This document shows, piece after piece, positions 1 through 11,130 of a DNA stretch of 64,000 nucleotides. The notes under the pieces were generated by a model. That model worked only from the letters and a program-made list of their open reading frames with translations. It was not told the origin of the DNA and did no database searches. Origin of the DNA: Ophthalmolycus amberensis (Eukaryota; Chordata; Actinopteri; Perciformes; Zoarcidae); NCBI GenBank assembly GCA_024529925.1, contig JAFEUB010000786.1:426001-490000 (forward strand). The letters run 5' to 3'. The position numbers and the translations under genes were made by a program. How positions within the stretch are numbered: the first letter of the stretch is position 1; each line of letters starts with the position of its first letter.

Positions 1-1698
1 TGGGGGGAACAGCCATCGCCAAACCCCACAGCTGAGTGGGTTTTTCCTCCAGCAGCCAGTTTGTGTTCTCCTGTGGTCCGCAGGAATGTGGCTCACTCAA
101 TGATGGAAAACCCACAACCAGCGAAGTGCTTCTTCCCCCTCCCCCCCCCCCCCCCAATTAATGGAGATGTCCCGCTCTGTGATTGGTGGGACCGCCAGTG
201 ACAGCTATAGGTGAGGCCACCGCCAGAGAATGGCTGGGTCACGCTGGAGGGAAGTAGTCGGCCAGCCTTTTTGTCTCTATTACCAGGCTTCCTGAAATAA
301 AGTGGGAGGAGCGGGGGGGGGGGGGGGCACGGGGCCCCCCACGTTTGATCATTGATCTCCATGACCCCATGTGAGGGGTTTTAATCTCTCGGGTTTGACC
401 TCTTCAAGGATTTTTCTTTTTCGGAAGGAGTGATGTTGACTAGGAACTATCTAGCGAGTGAGGATGCGGCGGGGAAAGTGACGGGGGTGGGGGTGGGGGG
501 GCTAATGAGCCAGGAAGGTGCATGGACGCTACGTGTGTACAAGCAGTTTTTCTGACAGCTTAACCACAGATACTCGCACATCAGTATATTTCTTCATCAA
601 AGTTTATATAGGCCTAGCTCACCCACGCTTGAGCTTTTGTTGTCTCGCACAAACACGTCTCTTCTGTATGGGGTTTTTATTGAGCAATTCCTCATCTGCA
701 TCATGTTGTTTAGACAAATATGCCTCCACTCCTTTTTTTTGTCCCCCCCCCCCACTTTCTCTTTACTTCCTTTCAAAACCCTCGGAGCTGATACAACTTA
801 AAGGTACAACTCTATGCACCAGTCAGGTCATTGATATTCAGCTGGTATAAAGGTGATTTTCCATTCTAACTCCACCCGCTGAACACGAGGCCTTCCTCTG
901 AGGATGTTCTTCCATCATGCAAATTTCTATCTCTATCCCCAAAGAAGATTTAAGTCTAACTTTCCTCCAGGCTTTGGGCCTCAAGTGTCCCAAGGCACTG
1001 CTCTCCATGACAATAAGAGGATAATGCTGTCTGTGTCTTCAGGGCTCAAACCCAATGTTGTGACAAGACGGCCAGACTGCAGCCTTTCACATACATCCGC
1101 ACCACGGTTGAGCCGCTCTACGCACTAAACCTTTGGCATTGCCCATATCAATGATGGGGATAATGGTCTGTGGGGAATATTACTATAATATTTTTATGTC
1201 CAGTGTTTTTAGTTTTGAGTTGTGTGTAGGTCAATAGTGATAATGCATTTCTTCAATTTAAAGCATATTTTAGACACTTTCATTTACACTTTGTCACATA
1301 TATGCGTCTCTTTTGGCCAGATCTCAAATCTGATTACAAACTGACAAAAACACCGGAAGAAGAATAACTTACTTTCGCTAAAACAATTAACAGTTAGCAA
1401 ACCCAAACACATGAATCACTTGTATTTATGTGTGGCGAGTGAGACAAAAGTTTGATCGTCTTCACAGGCTCTAACCCATACAGATCATTCAGCGGTTGAA
1501 CTGATCCCGGATCAGATGAATGCATGAAGTGTTTGCCTCATTTAACAGTACACACCAGAAATGTTGATGCAATTTCAAGGTGTATTACCGGTTTCTTCAA
1601 AGTTTGGACATTTTTGAAATAGAACCAATGTAGCACAGCCTTTAGCTTTATGTGAGACAATTATTATGCAAGTAACTACGTATCATGGACCTGACCCT
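1..1698. other. Non-coding intronic stretch with homopolymer tracts
   Basis: No gene is visible. A 15-nt C run (141-155) and a 15-nt G run (313-327) flank about 160 bp of ordinary sequence, so the two strands could pair or form G-rich structures. A second G-rich patch lies at 485-500. The rest is unremarkable. Confidence 0.5.
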
Positions 1699-1706
1699 GT
1701 TGGGCC

Positions 1707-2213
1707 CATAGACTGTATATAAAAAGTGGGCATAGACATCGTAACGTCACCCATTGGGTTGTGGATCCCCGTTATGAAGCCTCGAGTTCGGTGATTTTCG
1801 CCATCTTGGAATATGGCCGTCGCCATGTTGAGTTTTTGCATCCGATAAACGGTACTTACCATATTTGGAATGTGGAGTGATGTAGAGACACCGGATACGT
1901 CATTGGTAGTGACAGCGGCCTGTCAAAGTAAGCCCGCCCCAAAGCATACTCCTCTGGTCTATTTGATTCTAAATGGACCATAATTTACGAAATGAACATC
2001 ACGCTGTATTGAATAAGACTTGAAACTAGAGATTGAGACCATAAACTCATGTTTACTGAGGTAATAAATCAAGAGAGAAGTAGAGTAATTTTCTCATAGA
2101 CTTCTATACAATCAGAGGAGTCGCCCCCTGATGGTCAGTATAGAGAATGCAAGTTTTAAGACACTTCCACATTGGCTTCACTCGGCAGAACAGAAGGAGG
2201 CGGTTGCCTCCTG
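1707..2213 (+). mobile_element. CATAGACTG-family interspersed repeat, copy A
   Basis: A 507-bp copy, bounded by a direct 8-bp repeat gttgggcc at 1699-1706 and 2214-2221, which I read as the target-site duplication. It opens with CATAGACTGTATATAA and ends GGTTGCCTCCTG. It aligns along its length with the reverse-strand copy at 16827-17328, including a shared block on a region of both copies reading 'gattgagaccataaactcatg' in two parts (gattgagacc, ataaactcatg). Long terminal inverted repeats and coding capacity are absent. An 8-bp duplication and CA...TG ends would suit a hAT-derived non-autonomous element, but the weak ends leave the superfamily open. Confidence 0.75.
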
Positions 2214-2221
2214 GTTGGGCC

Positions 2222-3694
2222 ACAAGATTTTCCCATTACCTTGAGTTATTGTTGTTCCAAAAACAGCTGTAAACAGTGAGTCAAATACAACTTTGTTGTT
2301 GCAGAGCAACAGACAATCAGGCACTGGGGATCAAGAACATTTAGTACAATTCTGAACGCACTTATTCCTCTAGCAGACTCTGGATGATGTCATTGTTTGT
2401 GACTGATTTCCCAAGCAGTCCTTCATGTAAGATCCGTTCAGCTGATTAACATCCAAAACACCCAAGGGTTGGAGCAACCGACAGATTCAGGTGGTCCGTT
2501 GGATTTGATTACAGGGAATAACGCACACACAGTTGTTTTGAAACCCGTTTTGTGCTAAATGACTTCTGAGAAAAGAATCATTTTCAGCTGTCTTTGCTTT
2601 GATTCATGTGTTGCTGACATAGATCACAGTTTTATTGAGGTCACTATGTTTTCCTCTCTTTGTACTTGCTCCCTCCCGGTGCAATTAACAACTGATGAGA
2701 AGGTGTTTTTGGTGCACTCTTTATTTTTAGGCTTTCATGTGGATCGCAGAAACATCTCCGTGTTTTGTGAGGAGAAGAAACACCACGGCAGGAAGACCGA
2801 AGCGGAGAGGAGACGGGACTGTTTTCATTTGAGCGTCTTTGGTATTCAGGCCAGATAATTAAGTCGCTCTTTTAACTCGTCTCTTCTGCGAGTCCTCCAG
2901 ATGCGCCCGGGTGTTTGTCAGACAAGATGTGTCGCTCCAACACGCTCCTCCGTCCACGAGCAGCTGTGCGGATGTGCTCATTTCATGCGTGCACGCGCGG
3001 AAAATCAAACGGTCATGTTTTACATCAACAAGCCTTTCCACCCGTAATCTCCCTTTCCTCGCCGTGTCACACTCCCACACACACGCCATGGTGTTTTGTG
3101 GTCAATTCGCCGCTCGCCCTCAGGAATCCAGTTGCACCACGCGCCAGTACAAACACACAGACGCTGTGGTCTCCCTCTCCTTTACCGTCCTCAGCTGGAA
3201 AGGTTTAGCAAAAAACAACCAACTTGCACAAGATCCCTGGGAAGGGAAACCGTGGAGGATGGATTTGATGTGAAGAGGAAAACCGCAGCGCTGGGTGAAT
3301 TGTGATAATGACAGACGGAACACTTCCTGGCTTCTTGTTTTGAGGGGAGATACTGATCTCAGGCCGGTGTTACCTAGGATGCTCAGTGTAGCCAGGCGCG
3401 GAGATTATGCTCGACGAGGCTGAGGGAAGGGCGAGAGGTCCGAGGAAACACCAAGCTGCAAATGAAAACAGTATTGTGGCAGGACGTCAGTCCAATACAT
3501 CATCATTAGTGTCCACGTTTATGATATGAGGTGAATGAAGCGCTAAGCGCGGCAGTCTATTGGTTAACCACAAAGTGACTTTGACTGCTGTCTGTCTCTA
3601 TTTGTGGATCTTAAAGAGAAAACTAAACCCCAGAGTTTTGCCTGAAGGACCTCTGCCCCCGAAGTTTTTTTTTTTTTTTAAAGTGCCTCTAGAA
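2222..3694. other. Intronic stretch, no gene seen
   Basis: Ordinary intronic DNA. The overlapping open frames around 2860-3320 run on both strands, differ between frames and contain no recognisable domain, so they are treated as chance. A T-rich run at about 3665-3679 precedes the truncated repeat copy that follows. Confidence 0.5.
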
Positions 3695-3775
3695 CCATGG
3701 ACTGTATCTAAGTAGTGGACGTAGTCATCATGATGTCACCCATTGGTTTGTAGACTGCCGTTTTGAATCCTCGTT
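3695..3775 (+). mobile_element. CATAGACTG-family repeat, truncated copy C
   Basis: About 80 bp matching the left end of copies A and B: ccatggactgtatc, then agtggacgtagtc, then gtcacccattggtttg and a short gaatcctcg tail. The match stops after this point, so this is a 3'-truncated fragment. No target duplication could be defined. Confidence 0.6.
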
Positions 3776-3829
3776 CACTGCAGGTAACGTTAGCGATGCC
3801 ATACAGAATTTGATCATACGAACAGGCTA

Positions 3830-4105
3830 ATACATGAAAGCTAATCGTTTAGGTCATTGTTTATCTGCGAATGTATTTTTGAAGATTTTTGAACTTTTTG
3901 TATTGCTGTTCAAGAAAGACTTTATTTACATACAAGAATAATAAAGCAATGTCGATTCTTTTCTTAATTGATTGTCTTTTTTTCTCACAAAACAATCACA
4001 AAGAACCCATAAAGGCATCGATGAGGAACTTAACCCATAAGCAGCATCGATAAGAGTACTAGTATCAATAAAATCCTAATGATACCATCCCTATTAGAGG
4101 GCATA
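3830..4105. repeat. Probable interspersed repeat (gcagcatcgata motif)
   Basis: This AT-rich stretch ends with a stereotyped string (agcagcatcgata, then agtactagtatcaa, then gataccatccc) of a kind I associate with dispersed fish repeats. A 14-mer, aagcagcatcgata, recurs at about 20827-20840 in a similar AT-rich setting. Ends, family and orientation are not resolved. Confidence 0.35.
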
Positions 4106-5365
4106 TGCATATTTATACTACAGTAATTACAATCAAATTCACACTAAAATTTCAAGATTAGGGCCTGAATCCATCAACAACACTCCTAAACAGCCACATT
4201 CATTGGTTTTCAGCTGAAAAAGGTGGTTCAGGGATTCACTTACTCTTTAAGTTACAGCCCAGATTCAGGGTTGTAAATGGAGAACCTTTTGAGTGAACGC
4301 TGCTGTTGTATTAACACTTTTTCGTGAAGTCAGCAGTGCTATCTTAAACTGGTACAGGACCTGATAATGAATCAAACATCTGAGTGGTCCGTCAGAGTTG
4401 CAAGTAGCAAGGCTATATGTGTTGGCCTCCTCGTTTCCCAAGCTGACTTCCCATGCATGCTACACACATATATTGCCGTAATGATGCTCTGCACTCTGCA
4501 CTCTGTCCAAAGCCTCCGCGTTTTAGCGTCTGCATTCCTTCATGGCACAACCACCTCCAGATGTTATCCTCCTGTACTGTACCCATGTACACATTTCTTT
4601 TGGCTGGGAAACCCTTGGTTGGGTTGGATTTCCCTCCATGAAGCCCTTTTATTTGCCAATGTTTTCATCTCTTCAAAAAGACTTTCGACATGGGAGTCCC
4701 TTCAACAGAGCATTCTGGATAAAACATTAAGGGAACCGGCCCCCCCAAACAAACTCTCTCACTGCCCTAAAAAGAAGAGTGACAGCTTGAGATATATGGC
4801 TGTGTAGTTTTATAAAAACCACGAGAAGAACTGAACAGGTCACAAGACCGGCACGCCTTCAAGCTTTTCTGCTATCGTACTATGCAGAAGGGATGTACTC
4901 TGACATGCATTAGTCACCATAAATTCTCGTAATGACTGCAATGTTTTCTGTTCATATTAGACCACAAACTCCACTCTTCGTCTAGAATCACCCTTTGTGA
5001 TTAACTACCGCTATAACTAATATCAGGATCCACACACTTTTTCTATATTATATCCAAGAGTTACATCCTTGCTTCCCCGGTCCGTCCTGCAACCAACTTA
5101 CCCCCTGTGATGAGCAGACATGACTGATCTGCGAGCTTGTCAGGTACCATCAGTGCAAATCCGGAGCCATGTGACGCCGCCGGCGGCTTGCCAAAAGCTA
5201 ATTGTGCTAATTGGCGAGCGCCAATCCTGTAACGAGGCTTTGAGGGGCGACCCGCCGGCAGAGATGAAAGCGCTCAGATTTGTCTTGTGTCAAGGACTTG
5301 CGGGTAATCGGCACGTCCGTTGACCTTCAGGCCAGGAGGGCAGGACCGCAGCGCCGTGGCCAGTC

Positions 5366-5391
5366 TGTGTGTGTGTGTGTGTGTGTGTGTG
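5366..5391. repeat. (TG)13 microsatellite
   Basis: Uninterrupted alternating TG tract of 26 nt followed by a purine-rich segment. Confidence 0.95.
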
Positions 5392-6326
5392 GAGAGGGGA
5401 CGGGGGACAAGAACTGGAGGATCCACCCGCAGAGTCTTCCCAGACATCAGTCTCTGAAGAGTGACGATGACGTTATTACAGCTTGTGTCTGAAACAAATG
5501 GTTTATCCTCAAATCCCTACACGCGCTGCAGGTTTTAATTATTTTTGGTAACACTTCCTTAAAGACTATAAAACACGGCCTGGCCATAGACCTGAGTTGT
5601 GTGTATCTGAAGCCAGTCCCATGCTTTGGTCTGTGGAAAAGAGTGGAGTATATATAATCCAGTCTCAGGACTGATAGATGAGCCCAGAAACCAGACAGAA
5701 ACTCTCCCAAGGGCTTTAACAGTCACCAGGTCATTTTACTTTTGCAGCTTTAGTCGTCTGATAGCCTTAGCTTGGGGGTGGAGGGTGGGGGGGTGTTTGG
5801 TGCTGGCTGTCTACGATGGAGACTCGGTTTAAAAAAACGATGAACATATGCCTCTGTTTACTCCTTCAGCTGTTTGTTAGTTGTCTCGAGCTCATTCTAG
5901 CTTGAGAACACATCCTATTTCCAGAAATCCTTTCGTCAATGTTCATACTGTCTGGAAACCTGTTCAGGTTTTTTTTTATAGCCCTCAGGATGTCTTGTCT
6001 GTCTTTAAGCACAAGACAAATCTGACGAGAGAGATTCAGTTTGCCATCAAGAAATGTTGCGTAATGCCCACGTTCTGTATGTCATTCTGACCTCGGTACA
6101 CAACAGATTTGTGATGAACATGTGCATCCACTCTGTTAATCATCCAATCATCTCATAACATCAGAGTACATATTTAAACATATATTGTATGCCAGAAATG
6201 TGACGGTCAATGGTTTCATGACTGATAACTGCAGCTTTTGGCTTCAGGTGACCTGGGACGTGTTTTTTTTTTTACTCTTGTTAGGCAATCTGATTGCGTG
6301 TCGGCTTTGCTAGATACAGTGCCACA

Positions 6327-6330
<4 letters not shown>

Positions 6331-6361
<31 letters not shown>
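6331..6361. repeat. (CA)15 microsatellite
   Basis: Uninterrupted CA tract preceded by a short A run. Confidence 0.95.
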
Positions 6362-6362
<1 letters not shown>

Positions 6363-7446
6363 ACTTAACTTCCTGTTTGTCATCAGATATTCTGGGACGG
6401 ATTACTCTCGACTTTCCCGATAGGGGGCAGCCCAGAACCCAAATAGCAAGTTACTCCACGAGCCCGGTATGACTCTTATGGAAGTCATGAAGTGTGGGTG
6501 TTGCTGGTGTTGTCGGAGTTGTTAATGAGCTCTACAATGTCTGACCTCTTCAAGTGTATTCTTTTCATGTACAACCCCTGCAATGTAGGTGGTACTATGC
6601 TCCGAGTTACTGTAACATACTGGCCCTTATCCACAGGGTTCTTGTTGTGACTCACTGTACTTTACTCACTATTTGATTGAAAACATGTTACATTTCATCA
6701 CACATTAAATAAACCCCAACTGTCAGTGATCCGAAGTTTGGCTCTGGTTTCGGATGATTTAATAAAATATTGCATCTAAGTGATTGAAATGTATTTTACT
6801 AGTTCCCATTGTACTGTAATCAAGTGTGAAATACAATATTACCTAATTAGAGCAGATTTATTCTGCATACCTGAGTTGAATAATGTCTGGAACTTGATAC
6901 ACGCCTGTACCCCGTATCCACTCATCCACATAATACCGTCATTACTGTGCTGCTCTGCACTAAGACGTATGAGGTATTTCCACTCGACTGGAATGGCAGT
7001 GATTGAATTTTTAAATGTAACCAAGCAGAAAACGCAACAATAAGTCAAGCGTTTTTGGGGTTTTTGGTCTCCGTGCGCTGAATTGAAAGAAAGATCAACC
7101 GCACCTCCCCCTTTGACTTTGGTACACCTGTGACAGCTCGTGTCGGAGGGGTTAAACTGTGTGCCAGAAACCCAACGCATGCACAGAATACTTGGCACGT
7201 CACCCTTCCCCAGTGCAATGTAGCTACATGAACATGTAAACTGTCTGAGTTTTAAAGACATGGCTGCAGGGCAGAGGGAATTACACTGTCACACAGAGGA
7301 TATGGAGCTGCCGTGAAATCCTCTTGGTACATAGTTGAAGACCATCCAGGTGGAAATATGCTCTGCCAAGACGGAGGTGGGGAGAATCGAGGTAGTTGCG
7401 TGGGAGGTCAGCAAGTATTCCATGTATACAGCATGTGGCTCCACCT

Positions 7447-7610
7447 AGGGCTGGGCAATGTATGTCGTGATGCGAGACTATAGATTCCATCATAGATTGT
7501 GGATATCGTAATGTGGCGTAAGTGTTGCCTTTGCCTCGTTTTAAAGGCTGCATTAAAGTCATGTAACTTTCTAAACTATCCAAACCGATCTAGTTGTTAT
7601 ATTCATTGCC
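7447..7610 (+). repeat. Fragment of a dispersed vertebrate/teleost repeat (agggctgggcaat)
   Basis: Begins with agggctgggcaatgtatg and continues through gcgagactatag, gtggatatcgtaat and ttttaaaggctgcatta. This order is characteristic of a widely dispersed fish repeat whose intact copies carry repeated atatcg strings and the same 'gctgggc' start. Only the left part is present, and the recognition rests on memory of the motif order. Confidence 0.55.
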
Positions 7611-7799
7611 TTTTTCAAGCCTAGTGTGCATGTGTGTCCAGTTTTGCACATATTTAGGTTGTTTTTTGGGGGGAGGGGCCGGAGGTTTCGGATTTGGGAT
7701 TCATTTGATTTGTGTGTTTGTGCTTGTAAGTAAAAAATGGCATTAAAAATACAGTTCACGAAAGAATATTTGCTCTGATTATACAAATGAATGTATTCT

Positions 7800-8440
7800 G
7801 AAGACGTTTAAAAAGGCCCATAGAATCCCTGATTGTGGGATTTTGCAACTTTGCACACAGCTACACAACTTCTGACATACCACTAAGCTACTCAGCAGTT
7901 CAGCTCAATAGTGTTTTAGTGTCTTCAAAGCAAGTTGCTGAATGATGTCGTATTTGTATATAACATCTATGTAGAGAGTTGCAGCAACGAGTCCTAAAAC
8001 CCAGAAATGGGTTAGCAATTTCTTCCTTTCCATTCCCTTGTCTCAAAGTCGATGGTTTTTTTAATGGTTTTTTGGTTAGATGCCAAAAAGGTCTATGGTT
8101 AACACAAGTTTAAACATTTCTAACATTTGTTCTACGATGTAAAATACGTCATTATTCTTGGGAATTTCGATGTTTTTGTGTCTTAAAAAAGGCAGTTCCT
8201 AGCAAGTGGCTAAATGAGACGACTGAACGTCATCACACCGACTAGTCCGGCTTCAGCTTAGTGGCGGTGACGTGAAGTCACATGACCGTGGTGTAGTTCG
8301 TCTGTAGCCCAACGTTAGTTGATAACTTTTGCCAAATCTATAACCAGCCACATTGTACTTTATGATTAAAAACAATGCAAAAATGTAGAATTGAACTGGT
8401 ATATTACAGAACCTATACTAATACAGTCACAAAAATGGAA
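7800..8440. repeat. Possible old interspersed repeat
   Basis: Contains short strings (cccatagaatcc, gtccggcttcagctta, gtgacgtgaagtcacatgacc, aaaaatgtagaattgaac) in an order that resembles a common percomorph repeat. There is no second copy in this window and no ends are visible, so this is a weak call. It carries a near-palindromic CRE-like gtgacgtgaagtcac. Confidence 0.3.
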
Positions 8441-10317
8441 ATTTATTGAGAATTATTAAATGAGATTGATTTGGTGCAGAAGCTAATGTTTGCGCCTCCT
8501 CACCAAATATCCCACGGAGTTCTGATGGATTTTCCGTCTCTCCGGCTTGTCTGTCAAAAACAGCATTCTTTCATTTTCATGCCAGACAGCCACGGCCACC
8601 CTGTGTGCAGACACACAACAAGGCCCATTTCTACAGCTCTTTAAAATGTCTACCAAAAATGGAGATGTGACAGACAGGATTTGGAAGCCAGGTGTCTTGA
8701 ACGCCACAAGCCCGCCTGGGTACGATTAAAGACGCGGCATTATCTCATACATTCTTCCAGCGAGATAACACAAAGTGCTAAAGGGGGGTAGCCCCACCGC
8801 ACTGACTACCGCTTTCTACTTATCGAGTGTGTACGCCATTAACCGGCTCTCACATCATTTCCAGTCGGTGAATAGGTTTGGTTGCTCTGCGTCACGTCGG
8901 TTTGGATTAAAGTAAGTTTGAAATGTTCCTATATTTAGAGAGACTTTCAGTGTGGTCTACTTCCATGTGTTTTGTTGCTTTGATCTGGCCAGTACACATG
9001 GACCCCACACACACCCTCGGGACTTAAATGCGAGCCGTGTCTGGATATGCTATTTGTATAATCATTAATCCAACTATGCCACGTGTGTTTACACACGTTA
9101 TTTATGCGCGGTGTTGTCTGCGTGCCGTCCGCATTGCGGCCGTGTCTCAGTTTTCATGCAGAGCAAAGACAAAAGGTGAGTAGGGATGTGGTGTCGGGAA
9201 CAAGAATGTGGGAACATTAGACATCTTTTCTTTTCTGTTTTTTCTGTGCGCAGACACTAATTTGACTCTCGCAGAACACAAACCGAATGAATTATTTGTT
9301 TGCCACTGCAGTAAGGTCAAATAGTGATGAGTGGTGACAGACTGGTGGTTATATGCTTAGCGGAGTCGGAGCAGGAAGGACGGTCGTCGGCCATGAAAAT
9401 AACAGCATTGGACATGATTTGATAATAGTTTCAAACTTCACATTACTGCAGAACAAAATAAGAAATCTGCGCAGACCGGCGTTACTTAGAAAACGGTGCA
9501 AAGAGGAAAGTGTCCAGCCTCAAAACGTTTACATCTCAAACAAGGCTGTTCTATTAATATCCAATATTTGTCCACTTTACTTTGACTAATCTCTTCAGAT
9601 GTGAACGCTAAAGAAATGTTTAGTTCCTTCAACTATTTGGAGCCAAAAAAAGGTCCAAATTTAGATACGATCTGACCAGCTGGCGAGCTGAAGTTGACCT
9701 CAGCAGTCGTCCTCTCTTCTAAACTGCTACTAAAAGTCAGCCGCCATCAATCTTTTTTCCTCCCTGAGTCACTCCCACGCACATCTCGAGGCCCAGCCGT
9801 CGTCGTTTGCGGTGCGCGCCGCGTTGGGCAGTTTCACTGTTCGAGCTCCATTCGCGTCTTAATCGCGGCGGATGACGGACGAGTTCCCTGGGCTGTCTGA
9901 GCCACATGAGACGCTCTTCCTCAGCTTTCCTGTGATCTGGATTTCCCTCCCGAAGTGCTCGGGGACCAAAAGAAGACGGAAAAAATAATATGGCATTATT
10001 ATCCTAACAGATAATTAAAGGTTGAATAATGTCTTTACTTCACCACATCTTCAACTCAACTGATTCACCTAACGGAGCTCCACATTCAGAAAATATCAAC
10101 AAAAAAAACAGCTTTTGATGGCAGCTCTACTGTAAAAGTCTGGAGAAAGCAACACGTCACGGCGCTTCTTCCCATCATATTTCTGCCTACTTTGATGCAA
10201 ATGATATGCCTCATACACAGCTCAACATCTTCGGTATTTAAAGTGTGACTTTCACACAGTTTGAACTTATTGTTTTTTTTACTTTTTCTCCTCCACAAAC
10301 TTTCCCCTCTGGGAAAC
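8441..10317. other. Intronic stretch, no gene seen
   Basis: No recognisable coding or repeat features. The two overlapping opposite-strand frames near 8483-8729 are treated as chance. Confidence 0.45.
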
Positions 10318-10319
10318 AG

Positions 10320-10351
<32 letters not shown>

Positions 10352-10352
10352 A
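10320..10352 (-). repeat. (AGATA)n pentanucleotide tail of the LINE
   Basis: Six tandem units on the plus strand, directly abutting the conserved LINE 3' end. Such tails form at target-primed reverse transcription. Confidence 0.9.
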
Positions 10353-10659
10353 TCCTTTATTAGTCCCTCAGTGGGGAAATTACAGGATTACAGCAGCATT
10401 GCTCACAAGTAATAAAATAAAAGATAAAATCAAGTAATATAATAAACTAAACAGTAAACAGTAGAACAGTAATAAAATAAGACAGTAAAGAAGAGTATTA
10501 GATATACTAAATATGCCAGTATATACAGAATCTACAGAATATACAGGCGGATCAGGTAAATACTTAAAACGTATTGGATATTGCACGGTTTAGATAAGAT
10601 ATTGCACCAGGTGAATGAATTAAAGTGTTCAGTGTTTGCAAAGTGTTCTTGTTCAAGTG

Positions 10660-11087
10660 TTAGTGGTCCACCGAGAGCAGTTTGTTGTGCAGCCTGACAG
10701 CAGCGGGGAGAAAGGACTTGCGGTACCTCTCCCTCAGACACCGGGGGTGAATCAGCCGGTGACTGAAGGAGCTGTGCAGAGCTGCCAGAGTGTCCTGCAT
10801 GGGGTGGGAGGCGTGGCTCATCAGGGATGAGAGCTTCGCCATCGTCCTCCTGTCTCCCACCACCTCCACAGTATCCAGTGGACACCCCAGCACGCTGCTG
10901 GCCTTCCTCACCAGTTTGTCCAGTCTCCTCCTGTCAGCTGCCGCGATGCTGCTGCTCCAGAAGACCACTCCATAGAAGATGGCTGATGCCACCACGGAGT
11001 CGAAGAAGGTCTTCAGGAGTGCTCCCTGCACCCCAAAAGACCTCAGTCTCCTCAGCAGAAAGAGTCTGCTCAACTTATAGATGCTGT
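10660..11087 (-). pseudogene. C-terminal fragment of LINE reverse transcriptase ORF
   Basis: About 140 codons remain open in one frame and end in a natural-looking stop. The visible series includes LFLLRRLRSFGV, then FYGVVFWSSS, then LDKLVRKASSVLG, and finally RYRKSFLPAAVRLHN. This order is the conserved segment after the RT palm in Rex1/CR1-type LINEs. The palm itself and the endonuclease are missing, so it cannot be an active source. The reading frame upstream of about 11087 does not continue the domain. Confidence 0.85.
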
Positions 11088-11130
11088 TTGTTGGAGCTGA
11101 TGTGGGTGGTGTGAGCCATGCAACCCTGCC

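Larger units (their letters stand above)
4106..7446. other. Intronic stretch, microsatellites only
   Basis: No gene is visible. Contents are two dinucleotide tracts (listed separately) and a compact patch near 5190-5225 with aattgtgctaattgg next to a small palindrome, attggcg-ag-cgccaat. That patch resembles homeodomain and CCAAT-type sites and might be conserved non-coding DNA, but this cannot be shown from one sequence. Confidence 0.45.
10318..11130 (-). mobile_element. 5'-truncated CR1/L2-clade (Rex1-like) LINE, 3' end
   Basis: Read on the minus strand, this holds the last part of a reverse-transcriptase ORF, a 3' UTR of roughly 280 nt, and a tail ending in a pentanucleotide repeat. The 3' UTR end (plus strand 10353-10381) reads, reversed, aatttccccactgaggg then actaataaagga. 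It is followed by (TTATC)n, a microsatellite tail typical of this LINE type. The 5' limit near 11130 is approximate because the frame shifts there. The 29-nt tail recurs in the SINE at 60989-61208. Confidence 0.85.
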
